DNA from: Rhabdothermincola_A sp041688815
GTDB taxonomy: Bacteria; Actinomycetota; Acidimicrobiia; Acidimicrobiales; Acidimicrobilacustridaceae
NCBI GenBank assembly: GCA_041688815.1
Contig: JBDNHK010000100.1
Span: 1-64,000 of the forward strand
Direction: 5' to 3'
Length of the DNA stretch: 64,000 bases
Below the pieces are notes generated by a model that did no database searches, had not been told where the DNA came from, and was given only the letters and a program-made list of their open reading frames with translations. The position numbers were made by a program, and so were the translations under genes. How positions within the stretch are numbered: the first letter of the stretch is position 1; each line of letters begins with the position of its first letter. Below, one piece after another: positions 40,969 through 50,455 of the stretch.

Positions 40969-43245
40969 TCAGTCGCGGAGCACCTGTCGGAGAAGCGCGG
41001 CGGCCCCTTCCTTGTGCAACGGTTCGTTGCCGTTGCCGCACTTGGGCGACTGCACGCACGACGGGCAGCCGTCGTGGCAGTCACACTGCTCGATGACCTC
41101 GAGGGTGGCGGCGAGGTGGCGGTCGCCGGCGGCGAAGCCCAGCTCGGCCACCCCGGCACCGCCGGGATAGCCGTCGTAGATGACGATCGTGGCCATGCCC
41201 GTCTCGGAGAGCATCGGGGTGGACACCCCGCCGACGTCCCAACGGTCGCAGATGGTGAACAGCGGCAGGATGCCGATCGCCGCGTGTTCGGCGGCGTGCA
41301 ACGCTCCGGGCACGGTGGCGGCGGTGAGCCCGGCATCGGCCAGCACCTCGTCGGGGAGGGCGTACCAGAACGCCCGCGTGATCAGCTCGCCGGGGGGGAG
41401 GTCGAGATCGTGGACGCCGAGCTGCTCGCCGGTGAAGGTGTCGATGCGGCGGTATCCCACGACCTGCGACCGGACCCGTACCGGGCCCACGGCGAGGTCG
41501 ACGGCACCGAGCCGGCGGTGCTGCTCGCGGTCGAGCACGGCGATCTCGGTTGTGGTGCGCGGCTGGGTGTACTCACCTCCGTCACAAGGTTCGACGAGGG
41601 CCACGCGGTCGTCGAGATCGAGGTCGTTCACCCGCCACGACTGGCCCTGGTGCAGGTAGACCGCGCCCGGGTGCACGAGTCGAGCGGCCCGGCCCCCGTC
41701 CACGGTGCCCACGAGGGTGCCGTCGGTTCGGGCGATGCGGAACTCGTCGCCGCCGGCGTTGCGCAACCCCACCGCCCGTGACGGCCAGCCCCGTTGGGCC
41801 CACACTGCGGCCGGCCCGCGGCGGGGGTGAGCGGGGCGCAGGCGCAGGGTCTCGTCGACCACGAGGTCTCGCACCCCGTCGTCGAGCAGCCCGGGCCACC
41901 AATGATCGTCGGCCGGGGTCAGCGGCAGCTCGTAGGCGGCGCAGGCCAAGTGGGGCAGCAGCACGTGGGGGTTGGCGGGGTTGATGACGGCTGGTTCGGG
42001 AGGGCGGGTGAACAGCTCGGCGGGGTGGTGGACGAACCACTGATCGAGCTGGTCGTCGCCGGCCACCAGAGCGGCGATCGACGTGCGGGTCTCGCGTCCG
42101 GCCCGGCCGGCCTGCTGCCACATCGAGGCCACGGTGCCGGGGAACCCGTTGAGCACGACAGCGTCGAGGCCGCCGACGTCGATGCCGAGCTCGAGCGCGG
42201 TGGTGGCCACCACGCCGCGCAGGTGGCCGCTGAAGAGCCGGCGTTCGATGTCGCGCCGCTCGGAGGTGAGGTACCCACCGCGGTAGGGCCGGACAGTGTC
42301 GGCCAGGTCGGGGCGGAGGCGCCGCTTCACGTCGGCGGCCACGAGCTCGGTGCCCTTGCGGCTGCGGCAGAAGGCGATGGTGCGGTGCCCCTGCCCGACC
42401 AGCGCGCTCATGAGCTCGGCGGTGTCGCGGGCGGCGGAGACCGAGCGGCCCGTGGCCTGCTGTTCGGCGGCCGGGTTCCAGAGCAGGAAGAGCCGCTCGC
42501 CCCGGGGGGAACCGTCGTCGGTGACGGCGTCGACCGGGAGGCCGCAGAGCTCCGACGCCAGGCGCCCGGGTTCGCCGATCGTGGCCGAGGTGAAGACGAA
42601 GGTGGGGTTCGAGCCGTAGTGCGCGCAGATCCGACGCAACCGCCGCAGGAGGTGGGCCACATGGCTGCCGAAGATGCCGCGCAGGGTGTGCAGCTCGTCG
42701 ATCACGACGTAGCGGAGGCGCAGGAAGAAGGTGGCCCAGCGGGCGTGGTGGGGCAGCATGCCCACGTGGAGCATGTCGGGGTTGGTCAGCACCACGTTGG
42801 CGTGGGCGCGGGCCCGGGCCCGTTCCTCGGGGCTGCAGTCACCGTCGTAGGCGGCGGCGACCAGACGGGGGACCTCCATGGCCGTGAGCGAACGGAGCTG
42901 GTCCTGGGCCAGGGCCTTGGTGGGGAACAACATGAGTGCGGAGCCGGCCCGCAGCCCCTGGCTCACGGCTTCGGCGATGGGGGCTTGGAAGCACAGCGAC
43001 TTGCCCGACGCGGTGCCGGTGGCGATGGCCACCGAACGCCCGGCGCGGGCCAGGTCGATGGCCTGGGCCTGGTGCGACCAGAAAGCGTCGACCCCGAGGG
43101 CCGAGTGGACCTCGGGCGGCAGCGGTTCGGCCAGTTCCGCGGTGCGGGCCTGACGAGCGGGGAGGCGCTCGACGTGGATGAGTCGCGGGTCGCCGGCCAG
43201 CGCCGCGCAGAACGCTTCAGGACCCGGGTCGGCGGGGAGCGCCAT
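40969..43245 (-). CDS. MrfA/YprA-type DEAD/DEAH helicase with DUF1998 zinc region
   Basis: The 758-residue protein is an Hrq1/MrfA-like 3'-5' DNA helicase. It has motif I ATGTASGKSLC (about 74-84), VVIDELH (DEVH-like box), FTSATIG, FCRSRKGTE, ATTALELGIDVGGLDAVV and QQAGRAGRET. The C-terminal DUF1998 region has four cysteines in CDCHDGCPSCVQSPKCGN (about 715-735). MrfA repairs mitomycin-type DNA damage in Bacillus. In actinobacteria such genes often sit beside the Tad locus, as here. ATG 43245 has TAGGGT 6 bases upstream and GAGGAG directly before it. Confidence 0.93.
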   Translation of the reverse strand: MALPADPGPEAFCAALAGDPRLIHVERLPARQARTAELAEPLPPEVHSALGVDAFWSHQAQAIDLARAGRSVAIATGTASGKSLCFQAPIAEAVSQGLRAGSALMLFPTKALAQDQLRSLTAMEVPRLVAAAYDGDCSPEERARARAHANVVLTNPDMLHVGMLPHHARWATFFLRLRYVVIDELHTLRGIFGSHVAHLLRRLRRICAHYGSNPTFVFTSATIGEPGRLASELCGLPVDAVTDDGSPRGERLFLLWNPAAEQQATGRSVSAARDTAELMSALVGQGHRTIAFCRSRKGTELVAADVKRRLRPDLADTVRPYRGGYLTSERRDIERRLFSGHLRGVVATTALELGIDVGGLDAVVLNGFPGTVASMWQQAGRAGRETRTSIAALVAGDDQLDQWFVHHPAELFTRPPEPAVINPANPHVLLPHLACAAYELPLTPADDHWWPGLLDDGVRDLVVDETLRLRPAHPRRGPAAVWAQRGWPSRAVGLRNAGGDEFRIARTDGTLVGTVDGGRAARLVHPGAVYLHQGQSWRVNDLDLDDRVALVEPCDGGEYTQPRTTTEIAVLDREQHRRLGAVDLAVGPVRVRSQVVGYRRIDTFTGEQLGVHDLDLPPGELITRAFWYALPDEVLADAGLTAATVPGALHAAEHAAIGILPLFTICDRWDVGGVSTPMLSETGMATIVIYDGYPGGAGVAELGFAAGDRHLAATLEVIEQCDCHDGCPSCVQSPKCGNGNEPLHKEGAAALLRQVLRD

Positions 43246-43393
43246 CTCCTCACCCTAGGTGAACATCCGTACGATCGGGCGTTTTCGGGCCGGGCTGGTC
43301 CTGGCGGTGCGGCGATCGGCATTCAGCTCGCCGGTACGCTCGTCCTGTCCTCCGACAACCCTCGCGTCGGCGGCGTTGAAAGTCGGAGTTGCC

Positions 43394-43750
43394 GTGCTCT
43401 TCGATGTCACCTTGAAGGCCGACCCGTCCCACCCCTCGCTGACCGTGGTGTCGGTGGTCGGTGAGCTCGACGTCGCCACGGCCCCGAAGCTGCGTCAGGA
43501 ACTGGTCGCGCTCGCGGCCTCGTCCCCGGCCGGGGTCGTTGTCGACCTGGGGGGGATCGACTTCCTCGACTCCACCGGACTCGGCGTCCTGCTCGGGGCC
43601 CTCAAGCGGGCCCGCACGGCCGGGTTCGGCTTCGCCCTCGCCAACGCCGAGCCGCAGGTGGCACGGGTCTTCGAGGTCACGCGCCTCGTCGACATCCTTC
43701 CGTTGCACCCGACGGTTGCCGAAGCGGTGGCCGCGATCGTGGAGGCCTGA
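43394..43750 (+). CDS. Anti-anti-sigma factor (STAS domain)
   Basis: The 118-residue protein is a single STAS domain. The phosphorylatable Ser is Ser60 in FLDSTGLGVLLGALKRA, and ELDVATAPKLRQEL is the usual N-terminal helix. It should bind the anti-sigma kinase encoded 4 bases downstream when unphosphorylated. GTG 43394 is chosen for its fit with the domain and the CGGAG upstream; TACGCT (43335-43340) may be the -10 region. Confidence 0.9.
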   Translation: MLFDVTLKADPSHPSLTVVSVVGELDVATAPKLRQELVALAASSPAGVVVDLGGIDFLDSTGLGVLLGALKRARTAGFGFALANAEPQVARVFEVTRLVDILPLHPTVAEAVAAIVEA

Positions 43751-43753
43751 GAG

Positions 43754-44248
43754 GTGGGGGAGATCCGTCTCGAGATCCCGGCCCGCCCGGAGTATCTGTC
43801 GCTGGCCCGTCAGGTCGTCGCCGCCGCCGCGGCCGTCGAACCGCGTTTTCGATCCGAGCGCATCGACGCGTTGCGCCTCGCCGTATCGGAGGCCACCACC
43901 AACGCCGTCCAGTCCCACGCCGATCTCGGCTCCGGTGAGCGCATCGTGATCACCTGCGATCTCGACGAGGAGCGCATCGAGGTGGAGGTCATCGACCGTG
44001 GTGGGGGATTCGACCCCGACGAGTTGCCTGCGGTCCCCGAACCGGGCGATCCGGAACGGCTCGAGTTCGAGCGCGGCCTCGGCATCCCCATCATGCGTGA
44101 GCTCACCGACGAGTCCGAGATCCGGCCGTCGCCCGAGGGCACCGCCGTGCGCCTCGTCGTGTATCGCAGCGAGGCCTCGGCCGAACGCAGCCGGACCGAC
44201 CCCGCGGTCGATGCCCCCGACGCCGACGTCCGTGACGGCGGCGAGTGA
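43754..44248 (+). CDS. Anti-sigma factor serine kinase (RsbW-like)
   Basis: The 164-residue protein has a GHKL ATPase fold of the HATPase_c_2 type: RLAVSEATTNAVQSHA (N box, about 41-56), VEVIDRGGGFDPDEL (G1 box) and ERGLGIPIMRELTDE (G2 box), and then an acidic tail. It should phosphorylate the STAS protein encoded directly upstream and bind a sigma factor. The target sigma is not in the operon. A SpoIIE-type phosphatase at 50456-51928 may act on the STAS protein. Confidence 0.9.
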   Translation: MGEIRLEIPARPEYLSLARQVVAAAAAVEPRFRSERIDALRLAVSEATTNAVQSHADLGSGERIVITCDLDEERIEVEVIDRGGGFDPDELPAVPEPGDPERLEFERGLGIPIMRELTDESEIRPSPEGTAVRLVVYRSEASAERSRTDPAVDAPDADVRDGGE

Positions 44249-44464
44249 ACTTCGGGGACACCTCGAGGGGGGCCGATCGGCCCGTTGCGGACCGTTGGGT
44301 ACCATGACGCCACTGCCCGTCACCAACTCGTCATATTCGAGAAACTCGGGCGAGATTCACGGGCGCTAGACCCTCCCCGAACCCCGAAGCCCGACCACGC
44401 CGTCGGGAGCGGTGGGCCGAGGTGGTCGACCGGCCGAGAAGCTCCCCGCTGAAGGAGACACACC

Positions 44465-46903
44465 CTGCTCGCCCTCGTCCTCCTGTACGGCCTCGTCTCG
44501 ATCGTTGCCGCCCTGGTGGGCCGGCGTCTTGGGCCCCGGGTGTTCTGGATCGCCGCGGTCGCCCCGTTGGCGACCGTGGTCTATGCCGCCGTCGCGGCCG
44601 GTCGCCTCGGTGCCGACGGCGTGTGGATCGAGACGTACCGCTGGGTGCCGGTGCTCGGGCTCGACCTCGGGTTCCGGCTCGACCAGTTCGCCCTCCTGAT
44701 GCTGGTGATCATCGGGGTCGTCGGGCTGTGCGTGTTCACCTACGCCGCCAGCTACTTCCACGACGGCCCCGAAGTGGCTCGCACTGCGGCGGTGCTGCTG
44801 GCCTTTGCCGGGGCCATGGTCGGTCTGGTCCTGTCCGACAACGTCTTGTTGCTGTTCCTGTTCTGGGAGCTCACCACGGTCACCTCGTTCTTGCTCATCG
44901 GCACCAACGACGAGCAAGTCGGCGCACGGTCCGCGGCGCTGCATGCCCTCCTCGTCACCGGCGGCGGCGGGTTGACCATGCTCGGCGGGCTGGTGCTCGT
45001 GGCCCAGCAGGCCGGCACCTGGTCGCTGAGCGCGTGGGTCAGCGCCCCGCCGTCGGGCACCGTGGTCACCGCCGGTGTGGGGTTGATCCTCGTCGGCGCG
45101 CTCACCAAGTCGGCGCAGGTGCCCTTCCACTCATGGCTGGCGGGAGCGATGGCCGCGCCCACACCCATCAGCGCCTTCCTGCACTCGGCCACCATGGTGA
45201 AGGCCGGCGTGTTCCTGGTGGCCCGTCTGGCGCCGGCGTTCTCCACCCTCGGCGTGTGGCGCTGGATGGTGCTCGGGGCCGGCGCGGCGTCGCTGCTGCT
45301 CGGGGGGTATCGCGCCCTGCGCCAGCACGACCTGAAGCTGGTGCTGGCCTACGGCACCATCAGCCAGCTCGGACTGCTCATGATCCTCTTCGGTGCCGGC
45401 ACGACCGAGATGGCCACCGCCGGCTGCGCCCTGCTGCTCGCCCACGCCGCGTTCAAGGCGGCGTTGTTCCTCACCGTCGGCGTCGTCGACCACCAGACCC
45501 ACACTCGGGACCTGAGACAGCTCACTGGCCTGGGTCGTCGCTGGCCCGTCGTCACCGCGGCCGCGGCCCTGGCGGCGGCGTCGATGGCCGGCCTACCCCC
45601 CCTCATCGGGTTCATCGCCAAGGAGTTCGCCCTGAAGGGGGCACTCGAAGAAGGGGTGCCTGGCGGTCGCCTGCTGCTCGTGGCCATCGTGGTGGGGTCG
45701 ATGCTCACCGTTGCCTACAGCGCCCGGTTCGTGTGGGGGGCGTTCGGCTCGCCCGATCCGCACCACGGATCCGGCTTCGAGCACGTCGGGGCCGACGCCC
45801 CCCACCCGTCGAAGGTGTTTGCCAGCGCGCCGGTGGCCCTCGGCATCGTCGGATTGGTGCTCGGGCTGGCCCCGATGCTCATCAACGGCCTCGTCGGCAA
45901 CGCCGTCGCGGCCCTGGGGTACGTCGGACCGGCTCCGGCGCTGCACCTGTGGTCGGGCTTCAACGCCGCTCTCGCCCTGTCGGCGGTCGTCATCGCCGGG
46001 GGGGTGGTCCTCTTCCTCCTGCGGGGGCCGGTCGAGCGGTTCCAGGAGCGTACGCCCCACGTTCCGAGCGCCTTGCGGGCCTACGAGCGCGGACTCCAAG
46101 GGGTGCTGGTCGGTTCCGACCGTCTCACCGGCGTCACCCAGAGCGGCTCGTTGCCCGTCTACATCGGGGTGGTGCTGCTCACGGCGGTGCTGGTCCCCCT
46201 GATCCCGTTGCTGTCACAAGGGGGCCCGGAGGAGTGGCCGGCTCTCTACGACTCACCGTTGCAGCTCGTGTTCGGTCTGGTGATCGTGGTGGCCGCCTTT
46301 GCCGCCGCCATGGCGCGCCGCCGGTTCGTGGCGGTGCTGCTGTTGGGGGCGGTCGGGTACGCGATCGTCGGGATGTTCGTGGTTCAGGGGGCCCCTGATC
46401 TGGCCCTCACCCTGGTGCTCATCGAGACGCTGGGGATCGTGGCTTTCGTCCTCGTGCTCCGCCATCTCCCCGAGAACTTCCGGCCCACGATGTTGCCGGG
46501 CCGCAAGCTCGTGCCGGCGATCATCGGCACGGTCGTCGGCCTCTTTGTCTTCGTGTTCATGCTGACCGCCGGGTCGTTGCGCGACACCTCGTTGTCGGCC
46601 GACAGCGCCGCGGCCGCGGTGGCAGCCGGGAACGCCTCGGTCTCCCAGGAGTACCTGGTGCGGTCCGAGCCCGAGGCCAAGGGCCGCAACATCGTGAATG
46701 TGATCGTGGTCGATTTCCGTGGGTTCGACACCCTGGGCGAGATCACGGTCCTGGTGGTGGCCACCCTCGGAGTGGTCGGCCTGGTGCGGGCCGGCCGACG
46801 TAGAGACGGCGAGCCCGGCGACGTCGGGCCCGGCGACGCGGAGCCCGCTCCGATGATGACGAGCACCGGCGCCGCCGAGGCCGACCCGGAGCCGACCGCA
46901 TGA
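44465..46903 (+). CDS. mnhA: Na+/H+ antiporter subunit A (Mnh/MrpA)
   Basis: The 812-residue protein carries the NuoL/ND5-like transporter domain (residues 1-500, with TFAGAMVGLVLSDNVLLLFLFWELTTVTSFLLIG and TPISAFLHSATMVKAGVFLVARL). C-terminal segments are of the MbhD/MbhE (DUF4040) type (LVFGLVIVVAAFAAAMARRRF...VQGAPDLALTLVLIETL). The start is taken as CTG 44465, because AAGGAG lies 7 bases upstream and the first membrane helix LLALVLLYGLVSIVAALVG would otherwise be cut. GTG 44516 is the first conventional start. It is the first of seven genes. Confidence 0.88.
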   Translation: MLALVLLYGLVSIVAALVGRRLGPRVFWIAAVAPLATVVYAAVAAGRLGADGVWIETYRWVPVLGLDLGFRLDQFALLMLVIIGVVGLCVFTYAASYFHDGPEVARTAAVLLAFAGAMVGLVLSDNVLLLFLFWELTTVTSFLLIGTNDEQVGARSAALHALLVTGGGGLTMLGGLVLVAQQAGTWSLSAWVSAPPSGTVVTAGVGLILVGALTKSAQVPFHSWLAGAMAAPTPISAFLHSATMVKAGVFLVARLAPAFSTLGVWRWMVLGAGAASLLLGGYRALRQHDLKLVLAYGTISQLGLLMILFGAGTTEMATAGCALLLAHAAFKAALFLTVGVVDHQTHTRDLRQLTGLGRRWPVVTAAAALAAASMAGLPPLIGFIAKEFALKGALEEGVPGGRLLLVAIVVGSMLTVAYSARFVWGAFGSPDPHHGSGFEHVGADAPHPSKVFASAPVALGIVGLVLGLAPMLINGLVGNAVAALGYVGPAPALHLWSGFNAALALSAVVIAGGVVLFLLRGPVERFQERTPHVPSALRAYERGLQGVLVGSDRLTGVTQSGSLPVYIGVVLLTAVLVPLIPLLSQGGPEEWPALYDSPLQLVFGLVIVVAAFAAAMARRRFVAVLLLGAVGYAIVGMFVVQGAPDLALTLVLIETLGIVAFVLVLRHLPENFRPTMLPGRKLVPAIIGTVVGLFVFVFMLTAGSLRDTSLSADSAAAAVAAGNASVSQEYLVRSEPEAKGRNIVNVIVVDFRGFDTLGEITVLVVATLGVVGLVRAGRRRDGEPGDVGPGDAEPAPMMTSTGAAEADPEPTA

Positions 46904-47391
46904 GCGCCGCTCAGCCCATCGATCAGGGTGACCCGCCCGAGCACGGCGGGGCCCCGATGCGACCCCCGTCGCTCATCCTCGACGTGGTGGTGCGCGCCGA
47001 GTTCCATGTGCTGCTCATCGTGTCCACCTACCTGTTGTTCGCCGGACACAACAGCCCGGGCGGGGGCTTCGTCGGCGGCCTCGTGGCCGGTGCGGCCTGC
47101 GCGACCCGATACGTCGCCGGCGGTCCAGCGGAGTTGCGCCGGTCGATCCGAGCCCGTCCGACCACCATTCTCGGGGCCGGTCTCCTGATCTCGGTCTCCA
47201 CTGCCTTCCTGTCGCTGTACAACGACGGCGGCTTCCTCCAGCACCGGTTGCTCAGCGTCGACGTCCCGTTCATCGGTCCGGTGAAGACGAGCAGTGCGTT
47301 CTTCTTCGACTTCGGGGTGTACCTCGTCGTGCTGGGTACGGTCCTGTTGATCCTCAGCGTGCTGGGCAGCCCCACCGAGGACGACGCATGA
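46900..47391 (+). CDS. mnhB: Na+/H+ antiporter subunit B (MnhB)
   Basis: The 163-residue membrane protein has the MnhB domain: SLILDVVVRAEFHVLLIVSTYLLFAGHNSPGGGFVGGLVAGAAC (about 25-68), typical of subunit B, and three or four further helices. ATG 46900 overlaps mnhA by 4 bases and mnhC overlaps its end by 4. It works with the other six subunits to exchange Na+ for H+. Confidence 0.93.
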   Translation: MSAAQPIDQGDPPEHGGAPMRPPSLILDVVVRAEFHVLLIVSTYLLFAGHNSPGGGFVGGLVAGAACATRYVAGGPAELRRSIRARPTTILGAGLLISVSTAFLSLYNDGGFLQHRLLSVDVPFIGPVKTSSAFFFDFGVYLVVLGTVLLILSVLGSPTEDDA

Positions 47392-47759
47392 CCGTGCTCG
47401 TGGCTGCACTGGTGGCCGTACTGTACGGCACCGGCGTATACTTGCTTTTGCAACGAACGCTCACCAGGGTCATTCTGGGTTTGGCGCTGATCAGCCACGG
47501 GTGCCACTTGTTGATCATGGCCGCCGGGGGGCCGTCGGGCCTGGCCCCTCTGGTGGGTCTGATCCGCGGCGACGAGCCCGTGGCCGACCCCCTGCCCCAG
47601 GCCTTGATCCTCACCGCCATCGTCATCACGTTCGGTATCACGGTGTTCCTGCTCGCCCTGGCCTACCGGAGCTTCCAGCTCACCAGCGACGACGAGGTCG
47701 AGGACGACATCGAGGACCGACGCATCGCCCGCCGGTCGACCGAGGCAGGTGACTGGTGA
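47388..47759 (+). CDS. mnhC: Na+/H+ antiporter subunit C (MnhC, NuoK-like)
   Basis: The 123-residue protein has three membrane helices and the NuoK-like signature (GTGVYLLLQRTLTRVILGLALISHGCHLLIMAAGG, about 12-46, and ALILTAIVITFGITVFLLAL), and then an acidic tail. It overlaps mnhB and mnhD by 4 bases each. Confidence 0.93.
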   Translation: MTVLVAALVAVLYGTGVYLLLQRTLTRVILGLALISHGCHLLIMAAGGPSGLAPLVGLIRGDEPVADPLPQALILTAIVITFGITVFLLALAYRSFQLTSDDEVEDDIEDRRIARRSTEAGDW

Positions 47760-49243
47760 GGTTCCTCCTCCCCGCGCCCGTCGCCCTCCCGCTGCTCTTC
47801 GCCGCCCTGGCGGTGGTGTTCAGCCGTTCCCGTGCCGCCCAGCGGACGTGCAGCATCGTCGGCGTCAGTGCGGCCGTGGCCGTGGCCGTGGCCCTGCTCG
47901 TGATCGTCGAACGCGACGGCGTGCAGTCGGTGACCATCGGTGGTTGGCCGGCGCCGGTCGGCATCAGCCTGGTGGCTGACCTCTTCTCGTGCATGGTGCT
48001 GCTGATCGGGCTGGTGACGGTGCTGGTCGTGCTGGTCTACGCCACCGGCCAACGCGGCGCCGACGACCTGCCCGCCTTCCACCCCGCCTATCTGGTGCTC
48101 ACCGCCGGGGTGGCCCTCGCCTTCCTCACCGGGGATCTGTTCAACCTCTACGTCGCCTTCGAGATCACGCTGACTGCCAGCTACGTGCTCATCACCCTCG
48201 GGGGGCGGCGCACCCAGGTGCGCCATGGCATGACGTATGTCGTGGTGAACCTGCTGGCGTCGTTGCTGTTCCTCACGGGGATCGGCTTCGTGTACGCCGC
48301 CACGGGCACGCTCAACCTGGCGTCGCTGTCCGAGGTGATCCCGACGCTGCCCGATGGGGTGCGCCTCGCCCTGGGTCTGCTCTTCTTCGTGGTGTTCGGC
48401 ATCAAGGCCGCCATGTTCCCGCTGTTCAACTGGCTCCCCGACTCCTACCCCACGGCCCATTCCCCGGTGACCGCAGTGTTCGCCGGACTGCTCACCAAGG
48501 TCGGGGTCTACTGCATCATCCGCACCCAGACCCTGTTGTTCCCCGAGACGGAGCCGTCGGTGCTCATCCTCGTGGTGGCCGGGTTGACGATGGTCGTCGG
48601 CGTGCTCGGAGCCGTGGCCCAGAACGACATGAAGCGCATCCTGAGCTTCCACATCGTGAGCCAGATCGGCTACATGCTGCTCGGGCTGGGCCTGTTCACC
48701 GTCAGCGGGCTGGCCGCCGCCGTCCTGTTCCTCATCCACCAGATCCCCGTGAAGACCAGTCTCTTTCTCACCAGCGGTCTGGTCGAGGAGAGCTCGGGCT
48801 CCACCGCGCTCGACCGGGTCGGTGGCCTGCTGCGGCGCGCCCCGCTCACCGCCGCACTCTTCGGCCTCGCCGCCTTGAGCCTGGCCGGTATCCCACCGTT
48901 CTCGGGATTCGTGGGCAAGCTGTCGCTCATCGAGGCGGGCTTCGGCGCGCGCGAGTACGTGATCGTCGCGGTCGCTCTGCTGGTGAGCCTCTTCACCCTG
49001 TTCTCGATGGCCAAGATCTGGAACGGCGTGTTCTGGGGCGAGGCCGAGGAACCGGTGCCGGTCGTCGCCGAGGGACCAGCCAAGGCCCACGGCGCGCTGA
49101 TCATGAACGGCGCCACCGTCGTGCTCGTGGGGGTCACCGTCGCCATCGCCGTGTTCGCCGGCCCGATCTACGAGCTGAGTGAGCGGGCGGCCCAGAGCCT
49201 CCTCGACCCCTCGGCCTACGTCTCGGCGGTGCTGGGCCGATGA
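47756..49243 (+). CDS. mnhD: Na+/H+ antiporter subunit D (MnhD, NuoN/NuoM-like)
   Basis: The 495-residue protein has about 14 membrane helices in the antiporter-like fold. Landmarks are FNLYVAFEITLTASYVLITLGG (about 128-149), GIKAAMFPLFNWLPDSYPTAHSPVTAVFAGLLTKVGVYCIIR (with conserved Lys and Pro) and LAGIPPFSGFVGKLSLIEAG. GTG 47756 overlaps mnhC by 4 bases. Confidence 0.94.
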   Translation: MRFLLPAPVALPLLFAALAVVFSRSRAAQRTCSIVGVSAAVAVAVALLVIVERDGVQSVTIGGWPAPVGISLVADLFSCMVLLIGLVTVLVVLVYATGQRGADDLPAFHPAYLVLTAGVALAFLTGDLFNLYVAFEITLTASYVLITLGGRRTQVRHGMTYVVVNLLASLLFLTGIGFVYAATGTLNLASLSEVIPTLPDGVRLALGLLFFVVFGIKAAMFPLFNWLPDSYPTAHSPVTAVFAGLLTKVGVYCIIRTQTLLFPETEPSVLILVVAGLTMVVGVLGAVAQNDMKRILSFHIVSQIGYMLLGLGLFTVSGLAAAVLFLIHQIPVKTSLFLTSGLVEESSGSTALDRVGGLLRRAPLTAALFGLAALSLAGIPPFSGFVGKLSLIEAGFGAREYVIVAVALLVSLFTLFSMAKIWNGVFWGEAEEPVPVVAEGPAKAHGALIMNGATVVLVGVTVAIAVFAGPIYELSERAAQSLLDPSAYVSAVLGR

Positions 49244-49842
49244 GCGGCGCATCGGTGCTCCGGAGGGTGCTCAACTCCCTCGTGCTGTTGGCGGTGTGGG
49301 TCGCGCTGTGGGGTGAGCCGAGCGTCGGCAACCTGCTCAGCGGGGTGGCTGCCATCATCGTGATCAACCTCGTCTTCCCGACCGGACCCGATGTCGTGTC
49401 GGCCGAGGACGAGGGCACCACTCGGGTGATCGCCGCACTCGAGTTCTTCTTCGTCTTCGCGTGGGCGCTCCTCGTGGCCAACGTGGAGGTGGTGGCGACC
49501 GTGCTCCGCCCCCGTCTGCGGCTCGCCGAGGGGATTGTGGCCGTGCCCCTGGTGAGCCGTTCGCCGATCATCGCCACTTTCGTGGCCAACGCCATCACCC
49601 TCACGCCGGGGACGCTCACCGTCGAGATCGGTGGAGGCAGCGGCGAGCGCCCGGGGGACCGGTGCGGCGCGGTGAGCCCGGGTGCGGCCTCCGTCGAGCC
49701 GCCGGTGGTGCTCTACGTGCACGCGCTCACGCTCGGCGATGCCGACTCGGTGCGCGCCGACGGGCGCCGGTTCGAGGAGTTGGCCGTCGCCGCCTTCGGC
49801 AGCGCCACCGATCGGGCCCGATGGAAGGAGGTGACGGCGTGA
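49240..49842 (+). CDS. mnhE: Na+/H+ antiporter subunit E (MnhE)
   Basis: The 200-residue protein has two N-terminal membrane helices and a cytosolic domain. VLRRVLNSLVLLAVWVALWGEPSVGNLLSGV and PLVSRSPIIATFVANAITLTPGTLTVEIG (about 98-128) are family features; the last includes the NAITLTPGT motif. It overlaps mnhD and mnhF by 4 bases. Confidence 0.92.
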   Translation: MSGASVLRRVLNSLVLLAVWVALWGEPSVGNLLSGVAAIIVINLVFPTGPDVVSAEDEGTTRVIAALEFFFVFAWALLVANVEVVATVLRPRLRLAEGIVAVPLVSRSPIIATFVANAITLTPGTLTVEIGGGSGERPGDRCGAVSPGAASVEPPVVLYVHALTLGDADSVRADGRRFEELAVAAFGSATDRARWKEVTA

Positions 49843-50099
49843 GCGTCGCCGTGACCATCGCCTACCTGTTGGTGGCCGCCGGGGCCGTGCTCACGCTTGT
49901 TCGGTTGGTGCAGGGCCCGTCGCTGGCCGACCGTGTCGTGGCCACCGACCTCCTCTTGGTGCTGCTCAGCTGTGGGGCCGGCATCTTCACGGTCGATACC
50001 GGCAACGGGACCTACCTCATCGTGATGGTGGTCGTCGGGGTGCTCGGGTTCCTGGGCACCGTCACGGTGGCTCGCTTCATCGAGAAGCGGGGGGCGTGA
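49839..50099 (+). CDS. mnhF: Na+/H+ antiporter subunit F (MnhF)
   Basis: The 86-residue protein has three membrane helices and the MnhF signature VRLVQGPSLADRVVATDLLLVLL (about 21-43). GTG 49839 overlaps mnhE by 4 bases, and mnhG overlaps its end by 4. Confidence 0.92.
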   Translation: MSVAVTIAYLLVAAGAVLTLVRLVQGPSLADRVVATDLLLVLLSCGAGIFTVDTGNGTYLIVMVVVGVLGFLGTVTVARFIEKRGA

Positions 50100-50443
50100 T
50101 GGTGGCCGATGTGATCTCCGAGGTGCTGGTGGTGGCCGGAGCCTTCCTGTGCCTGGTGGCCGGTATCGGGCTCGTGCGTCTCCCCGACGTGTTCGCCCGC
50201 ATGCACGCCGCCACCAAGCCGGCCACATTGGGGCTGCTCCTGATCAGCACCGCCGCGCTCTTCCAGGCGCGCGACTCCGCCTCGGTGGTCGCGCTGGTCC
50301 TGATCATCGTGGTGCAGTTCCTCACCTCGCCGGTGGGGGCCCACATGGTGGGTCGAGCTGCGTACCGCGCCGGTGGCCTACTGGGCCCCGACACGGTGCT
50401 CGACGAGCTGGACGGCCGTCACGACACGAGCGGGGCGGATTGA
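50096..50443 (+). CDS. mnhG: Na+/H+ antiporter subunit G (MnhG)
   Basis: The 115-residue protein has the PhaG/MnhG domain: GAFLCLVAGIGLVRLPDVFARMHAATKPATLGLLLI (about 16-51), with the conserved RLPDVFxRMHAATK, and LLTSPVGAHMVGRAAYR-type C-terminal residues. GTG 50096 overlaps mnhF by 4 bases. It is the last gene of the seven-gene operon and is convergent with the phosphatase gene 12 bases away. Confidence 0.92.
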   Translation: MMVADVISEVLVVAGAFLCLVAGIGLVRLPDVFARMHAATKPATLGLLLISTAALFQARDSASVVALVLIIVVQFLTSPVGAHMVGRAAYRAGGLLGPDTVLDELDGRHDTSGAD

Positions 50444-50455
50444 TGCCCCGCAGGC

